A stretch of DNA of 50,958 nt from Promethearchaeota archaeon (lineage in GTDB: Archaea; Asgardarchaeota; Lokiarchaeia; Sigyniarchaeales; SOKP01): positions 1 to 50,958 of the forward strand of contig JALGVJ010000026.1 in assembly GCA_029838195.1 (NCBI GenBank). The letters are read 5' to 3'. The notes beneath the pieces were generated by a model. It was not told the DNA's origin. It made no database searches and saw nothing but the letters and a program-made list of their open reading frames with translations. The position numbers and the translations under genes are program-made. Positions 1-9,144 of the stretch are shown here, in pieces (the stretch's first letter is position 1; the number at the start of each line of letters is the position of its first letter).

Positions 1-490
1 GGTACATTTCGCAAGGAATCCGTGGCGAGCAGTAATCCGGGCTTTATCGTGCGGGGGAGAGGTCGTTTTTTTTTACCTTCACCGATTTAAAGGTCCCGTC
101 CAAGGAAAGAAAGCTTGAGAAATTAGGAAGGAGTGTCTCCTCACTTAAATCGATGGGAAGATAGTTTCTAGTTCCCTATTCGTTGACCCATCACTGAACC
201 GTGGATTGCGACACTTTAACCAGATGAAACTACTTTAAATCTTGCCACACCCGTCTAATCGATTCCCCTATTTTGAGCACGCGGGTGATTATATATTCTA
301 TAACTCCCGGTATGAAACGGGTTCCAATTGGGATGAGCGGGTGCTCTCCCAAATCCTGGATCTCTCTCATTCTATAAGAGAGTCTCCTGATATGGGATGA
401 TTTACAGTGGGGATAGTGTTCCGGGAAAAAATCTGCATCGGAATGTTCCCGAATTTCTAATTCAATCCCCTCATCAACATTTTCTTTCAC
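1..490 (-). pseudogene. Decayed transposase remnant, cut by the window edge
   Basis: Reading the minus strand from 490 downward gives an 86-codon open stretch with a zinc-ribbon-like start (HCKSSHIRRL, then REIQDLGEHP), as in transposases with an N-terminal zinc ribbon followed by a helix-turn-helix. After the stop at 230 the homology-like signal continues in another frame with VKVSQSTVQ, an in-frame stop, WVNE, another stop, and then LSLDGTFKSVKVKKND, which resembles the first catalytic-Asp region of DDE transposases. So at least one frameshift and three stops separate recognisable parts. Family assignment (ISL3-like or a related archaeal group) is a guess; that it is a broken transposase is more secure. 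The rest would lie outside the window. Confidence 0.5.
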
Positions 491-770
491 ATGATTACTT
501 GGTTTTCTCCATGCTTAAATCTTTTGGTCCTTAAGGGAGATAGAATAGAGAGAGGGGTGAATTCACTGGATAGTGCTCCCCAACGGTTCAAAGTAAGAGA
601 TTGAAAAGATTCTTTCTGGAGGAAATGTAAGCTTTCCACAGATTTAATCGTCATCGTTGAAATAGCTCCAAATGGAAGCTATCATGTTTAATTCATAGTC
701 AAAAATTTAAGAAAGATTTGAAAAAAAAAGATCATGAAAATGAAAAATAATAAAAATGAATATTAAAGTA

Positions 771-2165
771 TTATAAACCTAATTCTTTAATTTTTATCTT
801 ATTCTTCTCAATTTTTTGAGGCGTTAAATCATACCATTTCCAGAAAAGTAATACTGCAATGAGCATGTAAATCCCAGGAGCAAGACCTACTTGAAGATGT
901 ATGCCCCAGACTGCATTTGCAGTTTGCTCTATTGAACCTTCTTTAAATCCTGTCATTGTATGGATGATGGCAAACGTTATGGATTGAATTACTATTGCTA
1001 ATCTTGAAAAAAATTGGCGAAGCCCGTAATAAACACCTTCTTCATGTTTCTCATGTCTTGCTATTGACTCATCAATTACATCTCCCATAACAGGAGGCAG
1101 TATGACATAACATCCACCCAACCCTATCCCCCAAAAAATTAACACGATGAAATACCCCAATAATGTATTAATAAAAATAAATGGAAACGTAAAAATCGTT
1201 AATATAACAGAGGCAAGTATCAAGGTTTTTTTATTATCATTTAATTTTTGTGCTAACTTAATCCATAGAGGAATGGATAGGATTGCCCCCAAAAGAAAGG
1301 GGATTTGAAGGAAAACTTGAATGGAGGCAGGCATATTCAAGATGAATCGAACAATGTAAGGGACTGAGGTTTGAATACATATGGTTAAACTTATAAATAA
1401 CATGTACATGAGTAAAAATGTAATAAAGGATTTTTGTCTAAGGGCAGACTTAAATGCTTGAAAAACAGATTCTCCTTCCTCTTTTTTCTTTTCTTTTGAA
1501 TAAAATATTGTTTTCATTACTGGATCATCTCGAAATCCCGGTAAAGCAATTCCTAAAAGAATTAAAGCAATGATGATGACAGCACCAGCTTGAATTATAT
1601 ATGATTGGCGTACGCCATAAGTGACAAACATTGGGGGAATAATGCCACCAAATATGATCCCTATAATTCCCATGGGCACGGAAATTCCCGAGGCAATTCT
1701 ACGTTCTTTTACTGAGCGAAACTTGTTTGGAAAAAAAGCATAGAAATTTACATCAAAAATGGAGGCAAAAGTATCAAATAGAAAAGTCGATAATATTAAC
1801 CAACCAAAAATAACCCAAGGATTTTCCTTAGGATTCGTATTAGGAGGAGTAAAAATTAAAAGATAACAAAAAATCCAGGGAATCCCTCCAAAAAGCAACC
1901 ATGGAAAGAATCTTCCGAATTTTTTGTTAAGTTTACTTGTTTTATTCGTTAGAACACCAATGAGAGGATCGTTTACGGCATTCCACACCCCATACAATAT
2001 AAAGGCTAAACTAGTTAGAACCACATTGAGACCTACTTCCGTTTCGTAAAAATAAAAACCAAAAGCGATAAATGCATTAGCTACAAATTGCCTGGCACAT
2101 CTTCCCAAGCCATACGATATCATGCTAATTTTTGATGAGGCACGCTCTGATTCATTTGTGTTCAT
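771..2165 (-). CDS. GPH-family (MelB-like) sugar:cation symporter, MFS fold
   Basis: This 464-residue protein has about twelve hydrophobic segments and the layout of glycoside-pentoside-hexuronide:cation symporters. The N-terminal region contains the family-like stretch YGVWNAVNDPLIGVLTNKT, where Asn and Asp in the first helices bind the coupling cation in MelB, followed by a basic loop KKFGRFFPWLLFGG. A second hallmark is the C-terminal PVMGDVIDES. It would sit in the cytoplasmic membrane and import a glycoside or sugar with a cation; the substrate cannot be read from sequence. Length fits the family. It stands alone on the minus strand, with an AT-rich upstream region shared with the next gene. 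Confidence 0.82.
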   Translation of the reverse strand: MNTNESERASSKISMISYGLGRCARQFVANAFIAFGFYFYETEVGLNVVLTSLAFILYGVWNAVNDPLIGVLTNKTSKLNKKFGRFFPWLLFGGIPWIFCYLLIFTPPNTNPKENPWVIFGWLILSTFLFDTFASIFDVNFYAFFPNKFRSVKERRIASGISVPMGIIGIIFGGIIPPMFVTYGVRQSYIIQAGAVIIIALILLGIALPGFRDDPVMKTIFYSKEKKKEEGESVFQAFKSALRQKSFITFLLMYMLFISLTICIQTSVPYIVRFILNMPASIQVFLQIPFLLGAILSIPLWIKLAQKLNDNKKTLILASVILTIFTFPFIFINTLLGYFIVLIFWGIGLGGCYVILPPVMGDVIDESIARHEKHEEGVYYGLRQFFSRLAIVIQSITFAIIHTMTGFKEGSIEQTANAVWGIHLQVGLAPGIYMLIAVLLFWKWYDLTPQKIEKNKIKIKELGL

Positions 2166-2318
2166 GTTTATTCACGTTTTTTCTTTATTTTTTATTAAGA
2201 AAGGTAAATTAATGAATATTAAATATTAATTGTATACAATTTCTATTTAAATATTTCTATATTAAAATTTAAATTTATTCTAAAGAGAACTAGAAAAAGA
2301 ATGAATTTGTTTGAGAAC

Positions 2319-2918
2319 CTAGGCGGTTTCATTTTTTTTTAGTTTGAACGTTAAGAGAATTTTATTTTCACCTAAATTTTCGTGGATCAAGTGATATGAA
2401 TGAGATTTTAGAAAATTTAAGAGATAGTATTTAACATAGAGAGAAAATTTTTCATTAAAACCGTGATTTCCGCCAAAGATTAAGAGATCTTTGTTAAATA
2501 GGTATTTAACAGAATTAAACCAATTTTGACCATCATATTGAAAAATATTATTTTTAAGAATATTTAGTAGTGCTCTGGGCTTAATTTCTAAAGGATTAAC
2601 TTTTTCACCATAAATAGTTAAGAAATATCCTTGGATCCCTTGAAGGGTGTTTTCATAAGATTTTTTGGCAAATTCTTTTATTTCTATTTCATCAAGACAA
2701 TTTATCATAAATTTAAAATCTTCTTTATTGATAATTATTTTTGGCAAGACATAAGAGATATTTTTATCATCTCTATGAGCAAATTTAAGATAATATCTTA
2801 TTGCTTTGCGTACAAGTTTGCTATTTGAGAGATCATAATTCTGACAATATTTCTTTAAATATTGAAAAGTTCTGAAACTAACTCGTGTGGATACTATTAT
2901 TTCTTTTTTTTCTGCCAT
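2319..2918 (-). CDS. Ribbon-helix-helix DNA-binding protein with a unique C-terminal domain
   Basis: The first 45 residues (KEIIVSTRVSFRTFQYLKKY, then SNSKLVRKAIRYYL) fit a ribbon-helix-helix DNA-binding fold: a beta strand, then two helices. The remaining roughly 150 residues match no family I recognise and may be a ligand-binding or dimerisation domain. I chose the ATG at 2918 because GGTGA lies 8 bases upstream; a TTG at 2933 would add five residues. It lies divergent from the downstream flavoprotein gene across an AT-rich 145-base interval, so it could regulate itself or that gene, but this is inference. 199 residues. Confidence 0.6.
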   Translation of the reverse strand: MAEKKEIIVSTRVSFRTFQYLKKYCQNYDLSNSKLVRKAIRYYLKFAHRDDKNISYVLPKIIINKEDFKFMINCLDEIEIKEFAKKSYENTLQGIQGYFLTIYGEKVNPLEIKPRALLNILKNNIFQYDGQNWFNSVKYLFNKDLLIFGGNHGFNEKFSLYVKYYLLNFLKSHSYHLIHENLGENKILLTFKLKKNETA

Positions 2919-3063
2919 CTCAATATTCACCAAAATTTAATGGATTTTATTTAAAAAAAGATTTAAATATGTATTGTAAACATTATATATTTAAATTATA
3001 TTTTTTATTTATTCAAGTAATGAATCATAATACAATTAAAGAAAGTATAAAGTGAAAAAAATC

Positions 3064-4098
3064 ATGGTAATTGAAACCAACATTACAAGAATGCTTGGAA
3101 TTAAAAATCCAATAATAGCTGCACCCATGGGACCTTTTTACACTACAGAACTCACGGTGGCAGTTTCTGAGGCTGGTGGTTTAGGAGTGTTAAGTCATAC
3201 GAATTTATTCGGGAAAAGTTCACTTGAAGAAATGAAAAAAAATATGGAATATGTAATAGAACATACGGATAAACCTTTTGGTTTTAATATCAGGACAGCT
3301 CGCTTGCAACCGGATGCTCCTACTCTCTGTAGAAAAATTCCAGAATTTATAATGAAAAATCCAAGATTACGGGAGCAAGTGCGCTATGTTATCACGAGTG
3401 CTGGCACTCCCAAAATGTTAAAAACAAAATCTTTTGAAAAATTGAAGAAAAGTAGTTCACAGATCAAGCATTTTCATGTAGCTCCATCTTTACGGTTAGC
3501 AGATAAATGCATTGCAGCAGAGGTAGATGGTCTTGTTTGTACGGGCACAGAGGGGGGTGGTCATCAATCATATGAGAAAGTAACCACGTTAGTTTTGATA
3601 CAACAAGTGGCTCAAAAATATCCCAACATTCCTCTTATTGCTTGTGGAGGTTTTGCAACTGGACAAGGATTAGCAGCAGCTCTTTCAATGGGAGCAGGTG
3701 CCATAGCAATGGGTTCCAGATTCATTGCTTCAAAAGAGAGTGAGTTTCATGAGAATTATAAAAACATAGTTCCTAAAGCAAAAGCAGAGGATACCATTTT
3801 AGTTACAGGCACCTTTGGCCCCATAAGACTATGGAAGAATAAATATGCCCTTCAACAGAATTTAGTTGCAAGTAAAGAAGAAAAATTGGCTTTAGAGGCA
3901 CAAATGACGGCGGAAGAAATGGTAAAAAAATTAAAAGGTGGAGAACTCGCATATAAAGGAGATATTGAAAATGGGAGCGTTCTGTTAGGACAGTCAATAG
4001 GAATAATAAATAGCATAGATCATGTTCAAGATATTATAGACAAGATAGTTAAAGATGCAGAAAAATGCTTAAAAAATGCCGTTTCATTAATTAAATAA
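3064..4098 (+). CDS. Nitronate monooxygenase-like (2-nitropropane dioxygenase family) flavoprotein
   Basis: A TIM-barrel FMN protein of 344 residues. Visible hallmarks are the N-terminal LGIKNPIIAAPMG, the central GTEGGGHQSYEKV (phosphate/FMN-binding region with the conserved His after the glycine run), and IACGGFATGQGLAAALSMGAGAIAMGSRF cut here into IACGGFATGQG and ALSMGAGAIAMGSRF. The family oxidises nitronates or, in the FabK-like branch, reduces enoyl thioesters. The neighbouring enoyl-CoA hydratase 43 bases downstream, same strand, makes an acyl-CoA role possible. The ATG at 3064 matches the usual family start; a GTG at 3052 would add four residues. Confidence 0.8.
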   Translation: MVIETNITRMLGIKNPIIAAPMGPFYTTELTVAVSEAGGLGVLSHTNLFGKSSLEEMKKNMEYVIEHTDKPFGFNIRTARLQPDAPTLCRKIPEFIMKNPRLREQVRYVITSAGTPKMLKTKSFEKLKKSSSQIKHFHVAPSLRLADKCIAAEVDGLVCTGTEGGGHQSYEKVTTLVLIQQVAQKYPNIPLIACGGFATGQGLAAALSMGAGAIAMGSRFIASKESEFHENYKNIVPKAKAEDTILVTGTFGPIRLWKNKYALQQNLVASKEEKLALEAQMTAEEMVKKLKGGELAYKGDIENGSVLLGQSIGIINSIDHVQDIIDKIVKDAEKCLKNAVSLIK

Positions 4099-4141
4099 TT
4101 ATGATTGAAAAAAAGAAATAAAAAAGGAGGTTTTAGTTAGA

Positions 4142-4912
4142 TTGAGTGAATTCATCATTACTGAAACTTTAGAGAGAGTATTGCGCATCGAGATCAAGAG
4201 ACCAGAAAAGAAAAATGCTTTAACCATGGAAATGTATGCGGCCATTGCTAAAGCCATTAATCAAGGGGAACAAGATCCTTCCATTCGCGTTATATTAGTT
4301 CATGGCCAAAAAGAATTTTTCTGCGTGGGAAATGATATTAGAGAATTTCAAAGTGTTTCCGTTCCCAAAGGGACGAATCCAATCGCAGATTTTAGTGCTG
4401 CTCTTAGAACATCTAAAAAACCACTTGTAGCCGCAGTAAATGGATATGCTGTTGGAGTGGGAATGACGATGCTCCTCCATTTCGATTTAGTATATGCTGG
4501 ATCTAACGCAAAATTTAGAGCACCTTTTGTAGATTTAGCATTATGTCCGGATGCGGGATCAACATATATCTTACCTCGATTATTAGGGCACCAGAGAGCA
4601 TCGGAAATATTCCTATTAAGTGATTATTTTACAGCAGAAGAAGCTTATCAATTTGGGCTTGTTAATAAAGTATTTCCTACAGACGAGGTATTAGAACAAG
4701 CATTATCAATATGCAACCAATTATCTTTAAAACCTCCAGCCTCTGTGAGATTAACTAAAGAGTTATTGAAACGGTATACAGCTAATCCAATAAATGAGGC
4801 AAGAATGGTGGAATTAAAGAATTTCACCAAAAAACTTCGCTCTCGTGAGGCTCGTGAAGTTTTTAAAGCATTCGTGGAAAAACGAAAACCCGATTTTTCA
4901 AAATTCAAGTAA
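4142..4912 (+). CDS. Enoyl-CoA hydratase/isomerase (crotonase) family protein
   Basis: Crotonase-fold protein of 256 residues. The two oxyanion-hole regions are visible as NDIREFQSV near residue 61 and AVNGYAVGVGMTMLLHFDL near residue 98. The active-site stretch APFVDLALCPDAGSTYILPR resembles the delta3-delta2-enoyl-CoA isomerase (ECI2) branch, where an acidic residue follows the Pro; here it is Asp instead of the more usual Glu. Function is therefore hydration or isomerisation of an enoyl-CoA in fatty-acid or aromatic acid metabolism. The TTG start is supported by AGGAGG at 4125-4130, 11 bases upstream. Probably cotranscribed with the preceding flavoprotein gene. Confidence 0.83.
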   Translation: MSEFIITETLERVLRIEIKRPEKKNALTMEMYAAIAKAINQGEQDPSIRVILVHGQKEFFCVGNDIREFQSVSVPKGTNPIADFSAALRTSKKPLVAAVNGYAVGVGMTMLLHFDLVYAGSNAKFRAPFVDLALCPDAGSTYILPRLLGHQRASEIFLLSDYFTAEEAYQFGLVNKVFPTDEVLEQALSICNQLSLKPPASVRLTKELLKRYTANPINEARMVELKNFTKKLRSREAREVFKAFVEKRKPDFSKFK

Positions 4913-5365
4913 ATTTCGAAATAATTGACACCAGTCGAAACAATAGAATTTGTAAAATTGAATTTTTACCTGATTATTAAAAGAAATTTTTCATCTCATA
5001 AAAGAGAAAAAATATAGACGATTTTTCATTTTTTCTTTTTTATAATATTTTTTTTTGGGAAAGCATCCGGAAAAAAGCATGATGCGAAGAAAGAATCGCG
5101 CATTCGTTCCAAAATCGAAGCTTTTTTCTGAAATCTTCAAGGGAATTATAATTTTGGGCGGATCAAGGTGCGTGGTTTAAAAAACATGAGAATTGAAATG
5201 GGGTTAAAGGTGAGTGCGTGGAATCTTTATTCTTTTCTTTCCCATGTGGAAGGGCATTTTAAAGATCGGATCAGTTTAAGAAAATTTTTTCATGAAAATT
5301 TAATAAAGTAGGATTCTAATAATTATTCAATAGCCTTTTTAATTTAAAATAGTATTACATATTCC
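4913..5365. other. Intergenic stretch without a recognised gene
   Basis: This 450-base interval is AT-rich at its left end and somewhat more mixed from about 5060. It contains two short ATG-initiated frames on the plus strand (5079-5180, 33 codons; 5186-5311, 41 codons) that lack a convincing Shine-Dalgarno site and match nothing I recognise. The poly-T run near 5035-5057 could end the upstream transcript. I see no RNA gene here. Confidence 0.4.
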
Positions 5366-6070
5366 ATGTATTTTCCCATTCCAAAAATAAATGAATTTTT
5401 CCGATTATCTACACCAATAAATGGAATAATTTCAATTTATGGTGATTTTGGAGTCGGTAAGACAACGCTTGCCCTCCAAGTGGCCCTAAAGGCAGTTGAA
5501 AAGGGAGCAAGAGTTATTTTTTTATATACTAAACCCATTTTTCCCCTTCAAAAATTACATGACTTGTCTTTTAAGTTTAGAGAACTGAATACCCTTAGTA
5601 GTTTGAATGACATTCTGTTCATAAAGGTTCAAACATTTGAAGAATTAAGCGATTTAATTCTAAAATTGGAGTTTCAAATTCTCTCAGATAAGAAGTTTAA
5701 TAAAACTCAGAATCCCGTACTCATCTTGGATTCACTTACAGATTTGATGCGATTAAAATGGAATCCAAAAACTAAAAAAAAAAATTTTCAAATTTATTAC
5801 CAATTAAATCGAACCTTAGCAACCTTATCTCATTTAAATCAAGAATATAACATGTTAGAAATAGTCATTAATGAAGTTAGTAAAATCCAAAAAGACAATA
5901 TAGCATTAGAAGTTCAGAGTGGAGGAAAAGTAATGGAATATTGGATTCCTTTTTCCCTTCATTTAAAACGCGTAAAAACATTAAAAAAAAGAATGTTAGT
6001 GTTAAAAAATCAAAAATTATCCCAAAAGAATGTACTTACGGTAGAACTTACCAAAAATGGTTTTATGTGA
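5366..6070 (+). CDS. RecA/RadA-superfamily ATPase paralogue (RadB- or KaiC-like)
   Basis: A 234-residue single-domain P-loop ATPase. Walker A is GDFGVGKTTLA at about residues 26-36 and Walker B is PVLILDSLTDLMRL near residue 123. The fold order (short N-terminal lead, P-loop, Walker B followed by Ser) fits the RadB/KaiC group, and it lacks the N-terminal helix-hairpin-helix domain of true RadA. The role is probably in recombination or repair accessory work, but KaiC-like signalling cannot be excluded. The C-terminal third is rich in Lys. A second RecA-like paralogue lies 3.9 kb downstream. Confidence 0.6.
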   Translation: MYFPIPKINEFFRLSTPINGIISIYGDFGVGKTTLALQVALKAVEKGARVIFLYTKPIFPLQKLHDLSFKFRELNTLSSLNDILFIKVQTFEELSDLILKLEFQILSDKKFNKTQNPVLILDSLTDLMRLKWNPKTKKKNFQIYYQLNRTLATLSHLNQEYNMLEIVINEVSKIQKDNIALEVQSGGKVMEYWIPFSLHLKRVKTLKKRMLVLKNQKLSQKNVLTVELTKNGFM

Positions 6071-6227
6071 AAAATATAACCCAATACAATAGAAATCCAT
6101 TTTAATTTTAATCTATCGCCTTGTTTTCTTGTTTTAATGTTTAATTATTCAGTGAATTGTTCTGCTGGGCTTTTTTTTCTTAATTTGGAGAAATTTTATT
6201 TCACATCATTCCTTTTAGTAAAATGGG

Positions 6228-7211
6228 ATGGAACATTCTGAACAAATAAAATTAACCCGCTTCTTAGAAAGAGAGTTACCTCATTATTTTCCCAATAAGG
6301 GAGATTTAATTGAAATTATTGAAACCATAGCCGAAGCTACCATACCTATCAGGGGATTACTCGAAAAAGGGATTACTTCCAGAGAAATCCATTTAAGAAT
6401 GAATATTAGAGAGCCTGAAAAAGGAACCAAGAATATCTATGAAGAAGAACAAATTCATGAAGATATATTAACGCATTCTATAATTCTAAAGGCGCTAGTG
6501 GAGAATAAAGTTAATTTTTCTTTTATCGCTTCCGAAGAGGCAGAACCAATTTTTGGTACGGGAAAATATGGAATAACCACGGATCCTGTAGATGGATCTT
6601 CTAATGTTGCTGTGAATCGCACCGTAGGAACGATAGTGGGAATATGGGATGAAAATGGAAATATTATTTGCTCTTTTTACGTGCTTTATGGAATTTTTAC
6701 AAACTTAGTGATAGCTGTTAATGGTAAAGTTGCAGAATTCATTTTGGATACGACGCCTTATAGCATGAATTTTTATCACTATATCTTACACGACTATTTA
6801 ACCTTGCCGGATAAAGATAGAGGTGGTATTCGTTGCATGGGTGGAGATAATGAGACGTGGTCAGAAAAATGTAAGAAATATGAGAGAGAGCTCATGAAAA
6901 GAGGCTATAAAGATAGATATAGTGGCAGTTTTGTTGGAGATTTTCACGCTATATTATATTATGGGGGGATCTATTCTTATTTCCCTCAAGAAAATAAAAC
7001 TAAATTGCGCCTCTATTATGAATGGCTCCCATTGGCCTTTATAGCAAAAACTCTAAAAGGAGAATTTTTTATCATAGAACCCAATGATGAAATCATGGAA
7101 ATGGCCGATACTGAACCCTTAAAAAAAAATAATGTCAAAAGAATTCATGCTACCACCTGCGGGGGCTTGATTGGAAATAAAAAAGCAGTAGAATTATTTA
7201 GACTAATTTAA
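6228..7211 (+). CDS. fbp: Class I fructose-1,6-bisphosphatase
   Basis: 327 residues, matching the length of class I FBPase. The metal and phosphate motif TTDPVDGSSNVAVNRTVGT (near residue 116) is the diagnostic DPxDGSSN signature, and the upstream SEEAEP supplies the metal-binding Glu. The C-terminal region YEWLPLAFIAKTLKGE corresponds to the conserved substrate and metal site with a Glu preceding the proline-containing helix. It removes the C1 phosphate of fructose 1,6-bisphosphate in gluconeogenesis. This class is unusual for archaea, many of which use class IV or V enzymes. The stop is one base from the next gene's ATG, so it is probably cotranscribed with trm1 and rlmE. Confidence 0.85.
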   Translation: MEHSEQIKLTRFLERELPHYFPNKGDLIEIIETIAEATIPIRGLLEKGITSREIHLRMNIREPEKGTKNIYEEEQIHEDILTHSIILKALVENKVNFSFIASEEAEPIFGTGKYGITTDPVDGSSNVAVNRTVGTIVGIWDENGNIICSFYVLYGIFTNLVIAVNGKVAEFILDTTPYSMNFYHYILHDYLTLPDKDRGGIRCMGGDNETWSEKCKKYERELMKRGYKDRYSGSFVGDFHAILYYGGIYSYFPQENKTKLRLYYEWLPLAFIAKTLKGEFFIIEPNDEIMEMADTEPLKKNNVKRIHATTCGGLIGNKKAVELFRLI

Positions 7212-7212
7212 A

Positions 7213-8448
7213 ATGGATAATAAAAAGAATTTAAAAAAAATTAAAGAACATACAACTAATTTTCTCATTCATGGAGAAGATTATAATTCTACTCCCTCAA
7301 AATCCATGAAGGTTTTCTATAACAAGAAAATGATCCTAAACCGAGATATTACTTCTCTTGCAATAAATGCATACGCTCAAATGTTTAATAAAAACGCTCT
7401 TACCGTTTTAGATTCGATGGCTGCAACGGGAATAGGAGCTATTCGTCTCATTAAGGAATGTAAAAATATTTCTACCGTTTATATTAATGATATTAATCCT
7501 TTAGCCATTGAAATGGCTCGTGAAAACTTAAAGTTAAATGATTTGCCAAATCATAATTTAAAGATACGCATTTTTAATGAAGACGCCAATTTATTATTTA
7601 ACAAAATTAAAAAATGGGCTCATGAATCCAAAAAGAAAAATATTCACTTTCCGGATATTATTTTAATTGATCCCTTTGGGACTCCTAATCTCTATCTTGA
7701 TGCAGCTTTTAAAGCCATAAAGAAAGAGAAAGGGTTAATCTGCATAACCGCAACAGATACACCTGTTTTATTTGGGGTCCGTCCTAAGGCGTGTTATAGA
7801 AAATATTTAGCCAAACCATTACACGTAGAATATTGTAAGGAAATTGGTAGTAGAATTTTGATTTGTTTTTCATCAAAAATTGCAAATATTAATAATTTAG
7901 GAGTGGCCCCCCTCTTAACTTTTTATTCCAATCATTTCGTGCGCATCTTTCTCTTGACTTTTAAAAATAAAAATCAAATTCATGAAAACTTTAAAAATTA
8001 CGGTTATATCCTTCATTGTCAGTGTAATCATCGATTTATACTTGAGGACCCATTAAACCTTCCAGATATGTGCCCCGCTTGCTATGAGAAAAATCATTTT
8101 AAATTGGCGGGCCCTCTCTGGCTAGGAGAATTACATGATGTGGCTTTTTTAGAAAGAGTGAGAACACTTAATGAAACAGAACATTTTCCCAATAAAAAAA
8201 AAATTGCAAAAATCCTTGAACATGCTAAGGCGGAAATAGGGATGCCTCCTTATTATTACAATATTCATAAAATCTGTCAAGAATTAAATATATCTACCAT
8301 TCCTAAATTGGAGGCTCTGATTAACCTCATCCAATCTAAAGGATTTAAAGCTACTAGAACACATTTCGATTTCGTGTCCATTAAAACAACCATGAGCCAT
8401 GAACAGCTTAAAGTTACATTATCCGAAATCGCTTCTCAAATTAGGTGA
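7213..8448 (+). CDS. trm1: tRNA (guanine26-N2)-dimethyltransferase
   Basis: 411 residues, usual for Trm1. A Rossmann SAM-binding domain begins with VLDSMAATGIGAIRLIKE and is followed by NDINPLAIEMARENLKLND. The catalytic motif IDPFGTPNLYLDAA is the N6/N2-type DPFG signature. The C-terminal half carries a zinc-binding cluster (CQCNHRF with DMCPACYE) and the conserved GPLWLGELHD. The enzyme makes N2,N2-dimethylguanosine at position 26 of tRNA. It starts directly after fbp and its stop lies 4 bases before the GTG of the rRNA methyltransferase, indicating one transcript. Confidence 0.93.
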   Translation: MDNKKNLKKIKEHTTNFLIHGEDYNSTPSKSMKVFYNKKMILNRDITSLAINAYAQMFNKNALTVLDSMAATGIGAIRLIKECKNISTVYINDINPLAIEMARENLKLNDLPNHNLKIRIFNEDANLLFNKIKKWAHESKKKNIHFPDIILIDPFGTPNLYLDAAFKAIKKEKGLICITATDTPVLFGVRPKACYRKYLAKPLHVEYCKEIGSRILICFSSKIANINNLGVAPLLTFYSNHFVRIFLLTFKNKNQIHENFKNYGYILHCQCNHRFILEDPLNLPDMCPACYEKNHFKLAGPLWLGELHDVAFLERVRTLNETEHFPNKKKIAKILEHAKAEIGMPPYYYNIHKICQELNISTIPKLEALINLIQSKGFKATRTHFDFVSIKTTMSHEQLKVTLSEIASQIR

Positions 8449-8452
8449 TCTC

Positions 8453-9082
8453 GTGAAAGAATCTCAAAAAAAACACAAGAAAGAGCATTATTATAAAAAA
8501 GCAAAACTTGAAAATTATCGAGCAAGAGCCGCGTATAAGCTCTTGGATATTCAAAAAAGATTTAATATCTTCAAGCGCGCGTTTTATATTTTGGATATTG
8601 GTTCAGCTCCGGGCTCATGGCTACAAGTTTCAAAAAATTTTGCAGAAGAAAATCTCAATAAGTATAATGATGCCTATTATTATCGAAACCACTATAAAAT
8701 AATGGGAATTGACGTCAAGAATATCACACCTATCGAAGGAGTCGTGTTTCTTAAAAAAGATATCAATGAACCCTCTATTGAATCAGAAATTTTTTCTTAT
8801 TTTCAAGATAAACTCGACTTATTATTATCTGACGCTTCAATTAAGAAAAGCGGTAATCAATTTAGTGATTGTCTCAGACAAATACACTTATGTGAAAGAA
8901 TCGAGCATTTAGCATTAAATTTATTAAAGGAAAAAGGCGTTTTAATAATGAAACTTTTCCAAGGAGAAGATTTTAAAAAATTTCATGACCACTTGAAAAA
9001 GAAATTTAGATCGGTGAAATCTTTTAAGCCCCCCTCATCGAAAAAAGAAAGCAATGAAATTTATTTAATATGTAAGAAATGA
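8453..9082 (+). CDS. rlmE: FtsJ/RlmE-like 2'-O-ribose RNA methyltransferase
   Basis: A 209-residue RrmJ/FtsJ protein. The K-D-K-E tetrad can be placed: Lys in RARAAYKL (about residue 29), Asp in LLLSDASIKKSG, Lys in GVLIMKLFQGED and Glu near the C-terminus in KESNEIYLI. The SAM-binding motif is ILDIGSAPGSWLQVS. In archaea this family methylates the A-loop uridine of 23S rRNA or tRNA. I chose the GTG at 8453 because AGGTGAT (8443-8449) precedes it and it follows the trm1 stop; an ATG at 8399 would add 18 residues inside trm1 without a family match. Confidence 0.9.
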   Translation: MKESQKKHKKEHYYKKAKLENYRARAAYKLLDIQKRFNIFKRAFYILDIGSAPGSWLQVSKNFAEENLNKYNDAYYYRNHYKIMGIDVKNITPIEGVVFLKKDINEPSIESEIFSYFQDKLDLLLSDASIKKSGNQFSDCLRQIHLCERIEHLALNLLKEKGVLIMKLFQGEDFKKFHDHLKKKFRSVKSFKPPSSKKESNEIYLICKK

Positions 9083-9144
9083 ACCATGAATCAAAAAAGT
9101 AAGAAAAATTTATTTTAAAAGGAGTTCAATTGCTCTCAGACGTT

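Noticed and set aside
5079..5311. Two short plus-strand frames of 33 and 41 codons
   Set aside because: No ribosome-binding site of note and no recognisable pattern; kept only as a remark on the intergenic region.
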